Source of the DNA: Tolypothrix bouteillei VB521301
GTDB taxonomy: Bacteria; Cyanobacteriota; Cyanobacteriia; Cyanobacteriales; Nostocaceae
DNA: 64,000 nucleotides
Assembly: GCF_000760695.4 (NCBI RefSeq)
Contig: NZ_JHEG04000001.1
Coordinates: forward strand, 3,878,452-3,942,451
Direction of reading: 5' to 3'
The notes below the pieces were generated by a model, which saw nothing but the letters and a program-made list of their open reading frames with translations, had not been told where the DNA came from and searched no databases. Shown here piece after piece: positions 1 through 7,200 of the stretch. Both the position numbers and the translations under genes were made by a program. Each line of letters begins with the position of its first letter. The first letter of the stretch is position 1.

Positions 1-19
1 ATGAGATAGAAATCTTCCA

Positions 20-50
20 GATCCCCGACTTCTTAAAGAAGTTGGGGATC
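20..50. repeat. Inverted repeat / hairpin
   Basis: A 31-base palindrome has two 15-base arms around a single central A, with one mismatch. It has no following T-run, so it is more likely a dispersed palindromic repeat than a terminator. Confidence 0.6.
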
Positions 51-127
51 TAACTCTTCACGGATGATTTAGAACATTTATATTACAGGTAATAATACAG
101 CTTTTTTGAGGTAAATGAAGTACATAA

Positions 128-155
128 GTAGGAGCGCAATGCCTTGCGCCTTTAC
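128..155. repeat. 28-bp palindromic repeat, degenerate copy
   Basis: Reads GTAGGAGCGCAATGCC then TTGCGCCTTTAC. It belongs to the same family as the copies at 37564, 43240, 43609, 43900 and 61948. This copy is intergenic. Confidence 0.7.
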
Positions 156-372
156 AACAGATGTGCCTCAGTTACTTACAATCTGCTGTAAATTTGTACT
201 TATGATAAAAGCCAGAAATAATGAAGTCACCTTAGCAGATATTGCCCAGCGATTGAGCAAGAATAATAGCAATTCATCTCAAGTACTTTAGATCGCTTTT
301 CTGAAAAACTCAAGTAGCATGCGAAGACAGCGCTACTACGAACCAACAAATTTATGAGTCATTAGCCGAATA

Positions 373-1788
373 TCATGCAATCATCTTCTCCAACGCTGTT
401 TGTAAATCTTGCGTCAAATCGATAACTGCTTGTCTGGCTGCTTGACGGCTTTGCTGATAATTTGACCAACGTTCTGTCACAGAAATCGGTTCACCCACTG
501 TTATCCGAGATTTTCTCCAACCCAGTCGAGGTCGTGCGGGGCTTTTTTTTCCTTTTATGCGAGCAATGAGGTCAAATAAAATCAAAGACGTTTCTGCAAA
601 TCTCTCAAAAGAAGGCTTTTCCAAAACATAGCTTCCCGTAACTGCAACAAAACTCTCTGCCAAACGCATGTGCAGGACTCGCAGAGATGCTTCTTCAGCA
701 ATCCAATCTGCCAAACCCCGTTCTAAGGGTGATAGTGTCTGCAAATCGGGCAAATCTTTACGGTAAATATCATCCCAAGATGCAGCTTCCAATCGACGAC
801 ACCGATCGATGATGTTTCCTTCGCTCTCAAGACCAAAAAACTGCTCGGCTGCTCGTAAGGATCTATCTAATACTACCTGGAGGCGATTTGCCAAGATCTG
901 ATTGCGGCTAACAGATGGATCGGTTGGTGTTGCAGTCGCCGTGCTTTGATGGTGAAAGCGATCGTAAAACTTTTCCATATGGGAAAGAATGTGTTCGCCA
1001 AGATGAAACAGTCGCTCGTAGAAAAACTTCTCCCTGTCAGCGAGAGTTGCTTGGCTCATTTGCTGGACTGGTAAACCGCAATCTGCTTCCAACTTTCCTA
1101 AAAGCCAATCTAGTTTTTTCCAGGATGGATTGATATAACTATATTGATTGTAGATTGGCACAATAAAAACCTCTTCAGTGCGATTGGCTTTGAGCAAATC
1201 TTCCACGCACCAAAAACCCATGTGAGCAACACCCGGTTCTAAAGGGCTGACAATTTCACTGTGTCCGTTGGTTCCTCCTTCAGGAGCAACAGAGATAGGA
1301 ATTTTACCGTTAGCAAATAAATCCCGTGCTGTCTTCATTCCAATTCTGTCCAATCGCTTACCTCTATGGATTGGTAAGCCCCCCAACCCAGAAAACAGCC
1401 AGCCCAACCAGTTCCCCGCCCATAAAGTCATTCCCCGCTCGTAAATAAAGTGAGAATGGATTGGAGATTGCAGCGAAATTCCTTTTTTACGGGCAATTTC
1501 CGGTACAGCTTTAGATACCAAATGAAACATACACAGAGGATCGTCCACTTCAGGATGGCGAAAGGCAATTAAAAAGCGGATTTTGCCAGCCTGAAATTGT
1601 TGGTACAGCTTGGCTAACACCTCAACATTTACAGTTTCAACTTGGGCGATACCAGTTGGTAACCAGGGTCGCAGCCTGAAGCGCAACACAACGGGCAAAA
1701 TCACTTGCATCATATAGCGTACAAGTGGGTTGTACTGCGGAGGAATAAACTCTAATGGTGGTTGAGCAAGTTGAATGGGATGGGGCAA
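373..1788 (-). CDS. 1-acyl-glycerol-3-phosphate acyltransferase (PlsC-like)
   Basis: This 471-residue protein carries the PlsC/LPLAT acyltransferase signature. An H-x4-D catalytic box is seen as HPEVDD around residue 78, a motif II-like GLPIHRGKRLDR around 138, and a PEGGTNG block around 169 in place of the common PEGTR. Such enzymes transfer an acyl chain to a glycerolipid acceptor at the membrane. It is longer than a minimal PlsC (about 250 residues): the C-terminal half (about 280-471) has no motif I recognise and may be a cyanobacterial extension. The start chosen is the ATG at 1788, just before a non-coding repeat-rich stretch. Substrate specificity cannot be read from the sequence. Confidence 0.8.
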   Translation of the reverse strand: MPHPIQLAQPPLEFIPPQYNPLVRYMMQVILPVVLRFRLRPWLPTGIAQVETVNVEVLAKLYQQFQAGKIRFLIAFRHPEVDDPLCMFHLVSKAVPEIARKKGISLQSPIHSHFIYERGMTLWAGNWLGWLFSGLGGLPIHRGKRLDRIGMKTARDLFANGKIPISVAPEGGTNGHSEIVSPLEPGVAHMGFWCVEDLLKANRTEEVFIVPIYNQYSYINPSWKKLDWLLGKLEADCGLPVQQMSQATLADREKFFYERLFHLGEHILSHMEKFYDRFHHQSTATATPTDPSVSRNQILANRLQVVLDRSLRAAEQFFGLESEGNIIDRCRRLEAASWDDIYRKDLPDLQTLSPLERGLADWIAEEASLRVLHMRLAESFVAVTGSYVLEKPSFERFAETSLILFDLIARIKGKKSPARPRLGWRKSRITVGEPISVTERWSNYQQSRQAARQAVIDLTQDLQTALEKMIA

Positions 1789-1820
1789 GATGGCTCTCCT
1801 GGTTATCTTCCAATATATAT

Positions 1821-2038
1821 AAGGATAAAGTGTGAAGGATGAAATGAGTCTTTACATTTGGTTCTGAAATAGAGATGGTTTATTTAGTAAAATTTTTTAT
1901 CCTTTATATTTCATACTTTATCAAAAAATCAGTGCTACAACAGAAGAAGGATAAAGTGAGTCCCTAAACTGTATCCGAAATAGACAATCTTTATTGAGTA
2001 GAAATTTTTATCCTTTATCTTTTATACTTCATACTTTT
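1821..2038. repeat. Two degenerate tandem copies of a ~95-bp AT-rich repeat
   Basis: Copy 1 (1821-1921) and copy 2 (1947-2038) both begin AAGGATAAAGTG, share GAAATAGA in the middle and end TTTTTATCCTTTAT...CATACTTT. Copy 2 runs over the first possible start codon of the downstream hemD gene, which argues that the true start lies further in. Confidence 0.55.
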
Positions 2039-2050
2039 GTAGAGGTTATC

Positions 2051-2875
2051 TTGCTAATATCATCTACCCAACTTCCCTTACACGGGAAGCGCATTCTTGT
2101 CACCGCACCTCGGAACTACGCTATGAGATTCTCCAATCAGCTTGTTAACCAAGGTGCTTTGCCATTACTTATGCCAACGATAGAAACTTGTCCGTTAGAA
2201 AATTTTACTGAATTAGATATTGCATTACAAAAAATCGAGCAGTTCGATTGGATTGCTTTTACTAGTAGAAATGGAATTGAGGCATTTTTCCAACGTTTGG
2301 ATGTGTTAAAAATCAACCCTTTGGTATTGGCAAAATGCCGTTTGTGTGCCATTGGTATAGATTCGGAAAAATTAGCTGCTTTTGGCGTTAAAGTTGATAT
2401 AGTGCCAACAGAACCCAGCCCAGCAGGAATTATTGCTGAGTTAGCTAAGATTCCCAATATTGCCAAACAAACAGTACTTGTTCCTGTTCCTGAAGTTTTG
2501 GGCGTACCAGAACCTGATGTCGTTCCAAATTTTGTTGCAGGGTTAAAACAGTTGGGGATGAATGTGACTCGCGTCCCAACATACATGACTCGCTGTTTGG
2601 AAAAAACTATTTATGAGGTTGAATTAAGTTTAGTTCGGCAGGGGAAAGTAGATGCGATCGCTTTTAGCAGTACTGCTGAAATTATGGGTTTTTTAAAAAT
2701 GATTCATTCAAAAAGCGATTATAAAAACTGCGTCATAGCATGTTTTGGACCATACACGGCAGCTAATGCAGAAAAATTAGGTTTCAAGGTGTCTGTTGTT
2801 GCTAAAGATTATAGTTCTTTTGCAGGATTTACAGATGCGATCGCATCATTTTTTAATCAAGAAAATAAAAGATAA
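2051..2875 (+). CDS. hemD: Uroporphyrinogen-III synthase
   Basis: HemD closes and rearranges the linear tetrapyrrole hydroxymethylbilane into uroporphyrinogen III, the branch point to haem, chlorophyll and bilins. The protein shows the family pattern: an N-terminal GKRILVTAPR strand, the FTSRNGIEAFF block, CRLCAIG, and later the FSSTAEIMGFL and ACFGPYTAANAEKLGFKV blocks. The open frame extends back to a TTG at 1994, but those first 19 codons lie in the AT-rich repeat. The TTG at 2051 has AGAGG at 2041-2045 in front of it and gives the usual N-terminus. Product about 274 residues, near the family size. Confidence 0.85.
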   Translation: MLISSTQLPLHGKRILVTAPRNYAMRFSNQLVNQGALPLLMPTIETCPLENFTELDIALQKIEQFDWIAFTSRNGIEAFFQRLDVLKINPLVLAKCRLCAIGIDSEKLAAFGVKVDIVPTEPSPAGIIAELAKIPNIAKQTVLVPVPEVLGVPEPDVVPNFVAGLKQLGMNVTRVPTYMTRCLEKTIYEVELSLVRQGKVDAIAFSSTAEIMGFLKMIHSKSDYKNCVIACFGPYTAANAEKLGFKVSVVAKDYSSFAGFTDAIASFFNQENKR

Positions 2876-2936
2876 AGTATGTTTGGGCGGACGAAGACGC
2901 CCAGCCCATAATATAAGAGAAAGGAAATAAAAGTAC

Positions 2937-3620
2937 CTAATTACGTGAAAAAGAAAGGAAATGCTTGAACCACTGGCGTGCTAACCTTGCGGCTTCTTCT
3001 AAAGCACCTGCTTCTTGAAACTGATGAGTCGCTTTAGGAATCACCTCCAGTCGTTTTTCAGGTACGGTAATTTGTGCCAATGCATCTTCATTCATGGTCA
3101 TTGTTGGATAGTCATCGCCTCCGACAATCAGCAGTGTTGGAGTTTGTATATAAGACAGTGCTCGATTGACTAAATCGGTTTGTCCGCTTTGCGAGACAAC
3201 GGCTCTAATTGTCGTTGGACGTTCTGTTGCAGCAAGTAAAGCAGCACCTGCACTCGCGTTCATTCCGAAGTAACCTACCTTGAGATGAGAAGTTAACGGA
3301 TTTGTTGTCACCCAGTCTGTAACTGCAAGAAACCGAGAAGCTAAATGATTGATATCCCTTTCATAGTGTTTTGTCCGCCTGTCGATTGTTGCTTCGTCTT
3401 CTGTTAAAAGGTTAATGTGTATTGTTGCTAAGTCTCCTTGTCTGAGTAAATAAGTAAAATAATTCTGTCGCGGGCTGTATTTAATATGACTAGTATTAGA
3501 ACCAACAATAACAAGACCTTCTGCGCCTGTGGGAATAATGAGTTCGCCCTCTAACTTATCCATACCCAGCGCTATCGAAATATTTTGCTGTTCAACATTG
3601 AATGCTAATGTTTTATGCAT
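2937..3620 (-). CDS. Dienelactone hydrolase-like alpha/beta hydrolase
   Basis: An alpha/beta hydrolase of about 227 residues. The nucleophile elbow is seen as FGMNASAGAA (a variant of G-x-S-x-G), followed by LLIVGGDD carrying the likely acid and ATHQFQEAG carrying the likely catalytic His, in the order expected for a Ser-Asp-His triad. It resembles the small cytosolic dienelactone hydrolase-like proteins often found beside phosphoribosyltransferases, but no such partner is adjacent here. The ATG at 3620 is preferred to the TTG at 3632 because GGAG sits at 3626-3629, six bases upstream. Substrate unknown. Confidence 0.7.
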   Translation of the reverse strand: MHKTLAFNVEQQNISIALGMDKLEGELIIPTGAEGLVIVGSNTSHIKYSPRQNYFTYLLRQGDLATIHINLLTEDEATIDRRTKHYERDINHLASRFLAVTDWVTTNPLTSHLKVGYFGMNASAGAALLAATERPTTIRAVVSQSGQTDLVNRALSYIQTPTLLIVGGDDYPTMTMNEDALAQITVPEKRLEVIPKATHQFQEAGALEEAARLARQWFKHFLSFSRN

Positions 3621-4104
3621 TGCTATCTCCAAAAGTGTTAGGTATGTTAATATTGAATGAAAAAAGATTTTAACTGGGATGGCGTAAAAACTTTCTACGA
3701 GTGAAGGTGACGGTTAGTTGCTCATAACGAATGGTTGTTAGGAACCAATGCTGTCATTTATATTGCAATACGCTTCAGATAAGACTCGATCCCCCTAACT
3801 CCCTTTAAAAGAGGGGAATAAAGCCCCCCTTTCGCTTGGGGGGCTAGGGCTATCATCAAGGGTTGGATGTTGTTAACTGAACTGTATTGATTTATATTGT
3901 TGAGTTTAATCAAAACTTGTGAGGAACTCGTGAGCTAAAGAATCTGTATCAGTGACAAACTCATCAAGTATTCATTGGGACATTTTTCTATCCAGTACAA
4001 GCATTTCATCCTAATTTCATTATTCTTTGCAACACTAAGCTATTAGTGCAGTTCTATTGCTCCAATAGCAAATTAGCTATTTGCCGTCTATCGGAAAGTA
4101 GGAC
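3621..4104. other. Intergenic region
   Basis: No gene recognised. A stretch around 3790-3850 has C-run and G-run arms (CCCCCCTAACTCCC ... GGGGGGCTAGGG), which is a common dispersed cyanobacterial repeat. The right end leads into the promoter of the DUF305 gene. Confidence 0.5.
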
Positions 4105-4137
4105 TTGACACTCCAGCTAACTGGAGATTTAAAAATA
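4105..4137 (+). promoter_or_regulatory. MerR-family (CueR-like) metal promoter/operator
   Basis: A TTGACA -35 box (4105-4110) and an A/T-rich -10 (TAAAAA from 4130) are separated by 19 bases. Within the spacer is a dyad, CTCCAG-CTAA-CTGGAG (4111-4126). An over-long 19-bp spacer holding a dyad is the hallmark of promoters activated by MerR-type metal regulators such as CueR. The promoter points at the DUF305 lipoprotein gene 38 bases downstream. No merR gene is present in the window. Confidence 0.7.
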
Positions 4138-4174
4138 AAAGAAACTTATAGTCTCAACTATCAATTTCAATTGT

Positions 4175-4894
4175 ATGAAACGTCTTTCTTGGAAAACTGG
4201 TTTTTTTGCAATTACTTTCATCACACTGGCTTCCTTTACAGGGAGCGTTCTTACAGCCTGTTCCACAACTGCTTCGCAAAACGAAACCCAAGCTTTAAGT
4301 AACGGCGCAACTGAGGCTAGCGACAAGCAACAGATGGACCACGGTAGTGGTATGCATCATGGTAGTGGGATGAACCATAATAGCATGGGAATGGATTTGG
4401 GTCCGGCGGATGCGAACTACGATTTGCGGTTCATTGATGCGATGATTCCACACCATCAAGGAGCAACCGAGATGGCAAAAGAAGCACAACAGAAATCAAA
4501 ACGTTCCGAAATCAAAAAGCTAGCAGGCGAAATTATCAAAGCGCAAAACAAAGAAATTGCTCAGTTGAAACAGTGGCGCACGGCATGGTATCCTAAAGCA
4601 TCCAAGATGGCAACAGCTTGGAATTCCCAGCAGAATCAAACAGTAGCAATGTCTCCCGAGCAGTCTAAAGCAATGCGAATGGACATGGACTTGGGCGCTG
4701 CTGATAGTGACTTCGACCTGCGTTTCATCAATGCCATGATTCCGCATCATGAAGGGGCGGTAACAATGGCGCAAGATGCATTAAGTAAATCCAAACGCAC
4801 TGAAATTAAGAACATCTCGAAAGGGATTCTCAGCTCTCAACAAAAGGAAATTGAACAAATGAAGCAATGGCGACAAGCTTGGTACAAGCAGTAA
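4175..4894 (+). CDS. Tandem DUF305 lipoprotein (probable metal-related)
   Basis: A 239-residue exported lipoprotein: the N-terminal hydrophobic segment ends in the lipobox LTAC (Cys29). A Met/His-rich linker (about residues 54-75, MDHGSGMHHGSGMNH) is followed by two copies of DUF305 at about 74-140 and 168-238. Each copy carries the hallmark IPHH (HH at 93-94 and 191-192) and a C-terminal KQWR-AWY block. DUF305 proteins have a ferritin-like helical fold and are often found with copper-resistance genes. The Met/His linker and the MerR-type promoter both fit a copper or other soft-metal role in the periplasm. The internal duplication is unambiguous; the bound metal is inferred. Confidence 0.85.
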   Translation: MKRLSWKTGFFAITFITLASFTGSVLTACSTTASQNETQALSNGATEASDKQQMDHGSGMHHGSGMNHNSMGMDLGPADANYDLRFIDAMIPHHQGATEMAKEAQQKSKRSEIKKLAGEIIKAQNKEIAQLKQWRTAWYPKASKMATAWNSQQNQTVAMSPEQSKAMRMDMDLGAADSDFDLRFINAMIPHHEGAVTMAQDALSKSKRTEIKNISKGILSSQQKEIEQMKQWRQAWYKQ

Positions 4895-4917
4895 CTTTGC
4901 GAAATCCATTTGGTTAT
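4880..4917 (+). repeat. 38-bp direct repeat, copy 1
   Basis: Begins TGGTACAAGCAGTAACTTTG and ends CATTTGGTTAT. It is identical to 4953-4990. Copy 1 contains the last codons and the stop of the DUF305 gene. Confidence 0.9.
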
Positions 4918-4952
4918 GAAAAGCCCAGAAGACTCTACTTGACATGATTAAA

Positions 4953-4990
4953 TGGTACAAGCAGTAACTTTGCGAAATCCATTTGGTTAT
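4953..4990 (+). repeat. 38-bp direct repeat, copy 2
   Basis: An exact second copy of the DUF305 gene end, 73 bases downstream, and non-coding. It is a footprint of a short local duplication. Confidence 0.9.
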
Positions 4991-5009
4991 AGCCTTTAGA
5001 GATGATTTA

Positions 5010-5122
5010 TACCAATTCTATGTGAAGTTGCACATTATTGCCCTCACTCTAGAAGAGTGGGGCTATACAAACAAAGCCTGCCTTCGCAGGCTAATTGTAT
5101 GCAGCTTCATATTAAATTGGTA
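5010..5122. mobile_element. MITE-like element with ~23-bp imperfect terminal inverted repeats
   Basis: The left end reads TACCAATTCTATGTGAAG; the right end, as its inverse, reads CTTCATATTAAATTGGTA. The interior has a small hairpin (GCCTGCCTTCGCAGGC). It is about 113 bp long with no coding capacity, sitting between the DUF305 gene and the CRISPR array. Confidence 0.45.
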
Positions 5123-5176
5123 TTATAAAGTAAACTTGCAATGAGTAACTCCCAATGCCTAAGGTACCACAGAAAA

Positions 5177-6602
5177 GTTTCAATCCCTAATAGGGAGTAA
5201 ATGAAATTGCAATTTCATTCGTTGTCTTCTCCTTATGCAAAATAGATGCTGTTTCAATCCCTAATAGGGAGTAAATGAAATTGCAATCGCCAGCAATTCT
5301 AAGGGCTTCAGATTGGGGGTTGATGTTTCAATCCCTAATAGGGAGTAAATGAAATTGCAATCTCCATCAAATGCACCGCCACTGTCGGGATTTTTAGCAA
5401 AGTTTCAATCCCTAATAGGGAGTAAATGAAATTGCAATTGGGCGAACTTTGTAGGTGTTGCTGTTGGCGTTGTTACGGTTTCAATCCCTAATAGGGAGTA
5501 AATGAAATTGCAATTTTGCAGCCGGACAAAAAGGCAACCCATCAAGATCGTTTCAATCCCTAATAGGGAGTAAATGAAATTGCAATTTCTGGCAATATCC
5601 TTATTGTCAGCAGTCCTCAGAAGTTTCAATCCCTAATAGGGAGTAAATGAAATTGCAATCCTCGTGATTGATGAGGTCGTTGCTGGCGTTGACGCGTTTC
5701 AATCCCTAATAGGGAGTAAATGAAATTGCAATTTTGGAAGTTTGGATGCACGAGCAAAAATCGAAAGAGTGTTTCAATCCCTAATAGGGAGTAAATGAAA
5801 TTGCAATCTAATCAATTACTAGGATCTCCATCCTCATTTAAGTTTCAATCCCTAATAGGGAGTAAATGAAATTGCAATGCTTTGAAAGAAATTAGGATTG
5901 CTGTTCCAATTCGTTTCAATCCCTAATAGGGAGTAAATGAAATTGCAATGGATATGCAAAGCTATTGGCAAGGTATTAAAAGTTTCAATCCCTAATAGGG
6001 AGTAAATGAAATTGCAATTACCAATCACTGCCAACCATTTTCTACTTATAATCTGTTTCAATCCCTAATAGGGAGTAAATGAAATTGCAATCAACATCGC
6101 TCCTTCTACAAAACTTTCCCTTGCCCGTTTCAATCCCTAATAGGGAGTAAATGAAATTGCAATCTTATCATTTAGGTGAAGAAGTTACCGCATGGGAAGG
6201 TTTCAATCCCTAATAGGGAGTAAATGAAATTGCAATTAGAAGCGGAAATTGATGCTTGAACTATATATCTGTGCCCGTTTCAATCCCTAATAGGGAGTAA
6301 ATGAAATTGCAATGGATTTTTTATGGGGTGGTTGTGCCCCAGTCTACACGTTTCAATCCCTAATAGGGAGTAAATGAAATTGCAATAATGATTCTTCGAT
6401 TGTTGGTTTCTTCAAAATCTGCGTTTCAATCCCTAATAGGGAGTAAATGAAATTGCAATCACTTTAGTTCCCCTTTGGGATTCTCTATGCTTTTGTTTCA
6501 ATCCCTAATAGGGAGTAAATGAAATTGCAATCTTATCTCTCGCTGGGGCTGTAATATTTAATCGAGTTTCAATCCCTAATAGGGAGTAAATGAAATTGCA
6601 AT
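5177..6602 (-). CRISPR. CRISPR array, 20 repeats, 19 spacers, no cas genes in window
   Basis: Twenty apparently identical 37-base repeats run from 5177 to 6602 (starts 5177, 5251, 5325, 5402, 5478, 5550, 5623, 5696, 5771, 5842, 5913, 5982, 6055, 6127, 6200, 6277, 6350, 6423, 6495, 6566). On the plus strand each begins GTTTCAATCCCTAATAGGG and ends GAAATTGCAAT. Spacers are about 32-40 bases. On the minus strand the repeat ends ATTGAAAC, the usual 8-base 5' handle of Cas6-processed crRNAs, and contains the dyad CCCTATTAGGG. Transcription is therefore inferred to run right to left, with the leader at 6603 onward. The repeat length and end resemble cyanobacterial type I-D/III repeats; the subtype cannot be fixed without cas genes. 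Confidence 0.97.
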
Positions 6603-6962
6603 GGCAAGAGCCTGAAACTGAGTCAGTATTTGGTTGTCATGGTTCAAAATCGCGGATGGGTCAATCATAGCACGAGAAATTGAGATTGACTAGAGGGAAA
6701 ATGGCTGAAACCGAGTCTGGGTAAGGTGCGCGGATGGGTCTGACGATCCTATCGCCTCTATGTCTTACACCAAAAGGAATACAGGCATTTTTCTTCGCAA
6801 GTGAATTCCAACACCTACCCATCCGCGCTGAACTGCCCCTACTTACCACCTTTGCCCAAAGTATAACCTGTCTAAAGAGGCACAAAATTTTCTTGTATGA
6901 TTATTTAACTAATTCGGCGAAATTCCCCATCAGCCATGCGGTGGGGATGGATAGCCGAACAA
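6603..6962 (-). promoter_or_regulatory. Probable CRISPR leader with a duplicated module
   Basis: The 360 bases to the right of the last repeat carry no convincing gene. On the minus strand, GACCCATCCGCG occurs at 6651-6662 and again at 6729-6740. Each copy is followed by a related tail (TGACTCAGTTTCAGGCT and CAGACTCGGTTTCAGCC). A third, inverted copy of the core lies at 6817-6828 (ACCCATCCGCGC on the plus strand). The position next to the array and the orientation of the repeat suggest the leader. The part nearer 6962 may be the left end of the tnpB element. Confidence 0.45.
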
Positions 6963-7136
6963 TTACGAGGTACACCCTTTACGGGTGTCAGAGGAATTGT
7001 TTATCTCTGAGACAGGAAGTCGGTCAATCCAATCTTCGATAAGTTGAGTAATCGTCTTTTCCTTGCTAGCAGCATATAACCGAATTTTATTCAGTCTTCG
7101 CTCACTTATTCTAATATGCAATCCCTTAGTTTTCAT
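6963..7136 (-). CDS. Small ribbon-helix-helix protein divergent from tnpB
   Basis: A 57-codon gene begins MKTKGLHIRISERRL and continues NKIRLYAASKEKTITQLIEDWIDRLP. The short strand (KGLHIRIS) followed by two helices with a conserved EDWIDRL end is the pattern of a ribbon-helix-helix (CopG/Arc-like) DNA-binding protein. The start ATG (7134-7136) lies 64 bases from the tnpB start on the opposite strand. Small proteins of this kind often sit head-to-head with stand-alone tnpB genes in cyanobacteria, so a role as repressor of the shared promoter region is plausible. The C-terminal 16 residues look unstructured. Confidence 0.6.
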   Translation of the reverse strand: MKTKGLHIRISERRLNKIRLYAASKEKTITQLIEDWIDRLPVSEINNSSDTRKGCTS

Positions 7137-7200
7137 ATTGTTTTGTCTACACGTTGTCTAAACAATTATGGTATCGTGTATTTAAAGGAGGTGAGTAATA

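Larger units (their letters stand above)
1..372. other. Intergenic left edge with small repeats
   Basis: No convincing gene is seen. A near-perfect inverted repeat lies at 20-50 (15-base arms GATCCCCGACTTCTT / AAGAAGTTGGGGATC, one mismatch), and a degenerate copy of the 28-bp GCGCAATGCCTTGCGC palindrome family at 128-155. A 29-codon open frame at 202-291 begins MIKARNNEV and looks like a gene remnant rather than a gene: it ends at a stop, and the next frame continues with LDRFSEKLK. Confidence 0.5.

Noticed and set aside
202..291. 29-codon frame near the left edge
   Set aside because: Too short and ending abruptly; probably a remnant.
5405..6061. Open frames of about 70 codons on the minus strand within the CRISPR array
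   Set aside because: They are translations of repeats (NCNFIYSLLGIET recurring) and spacers, not genes.
6734..7042. 102-codon plus-strand frame between the CRISPR array and tnpB
   Set aside because: No motif, overlaps the leader-like region and the RHH gene on the other strand.
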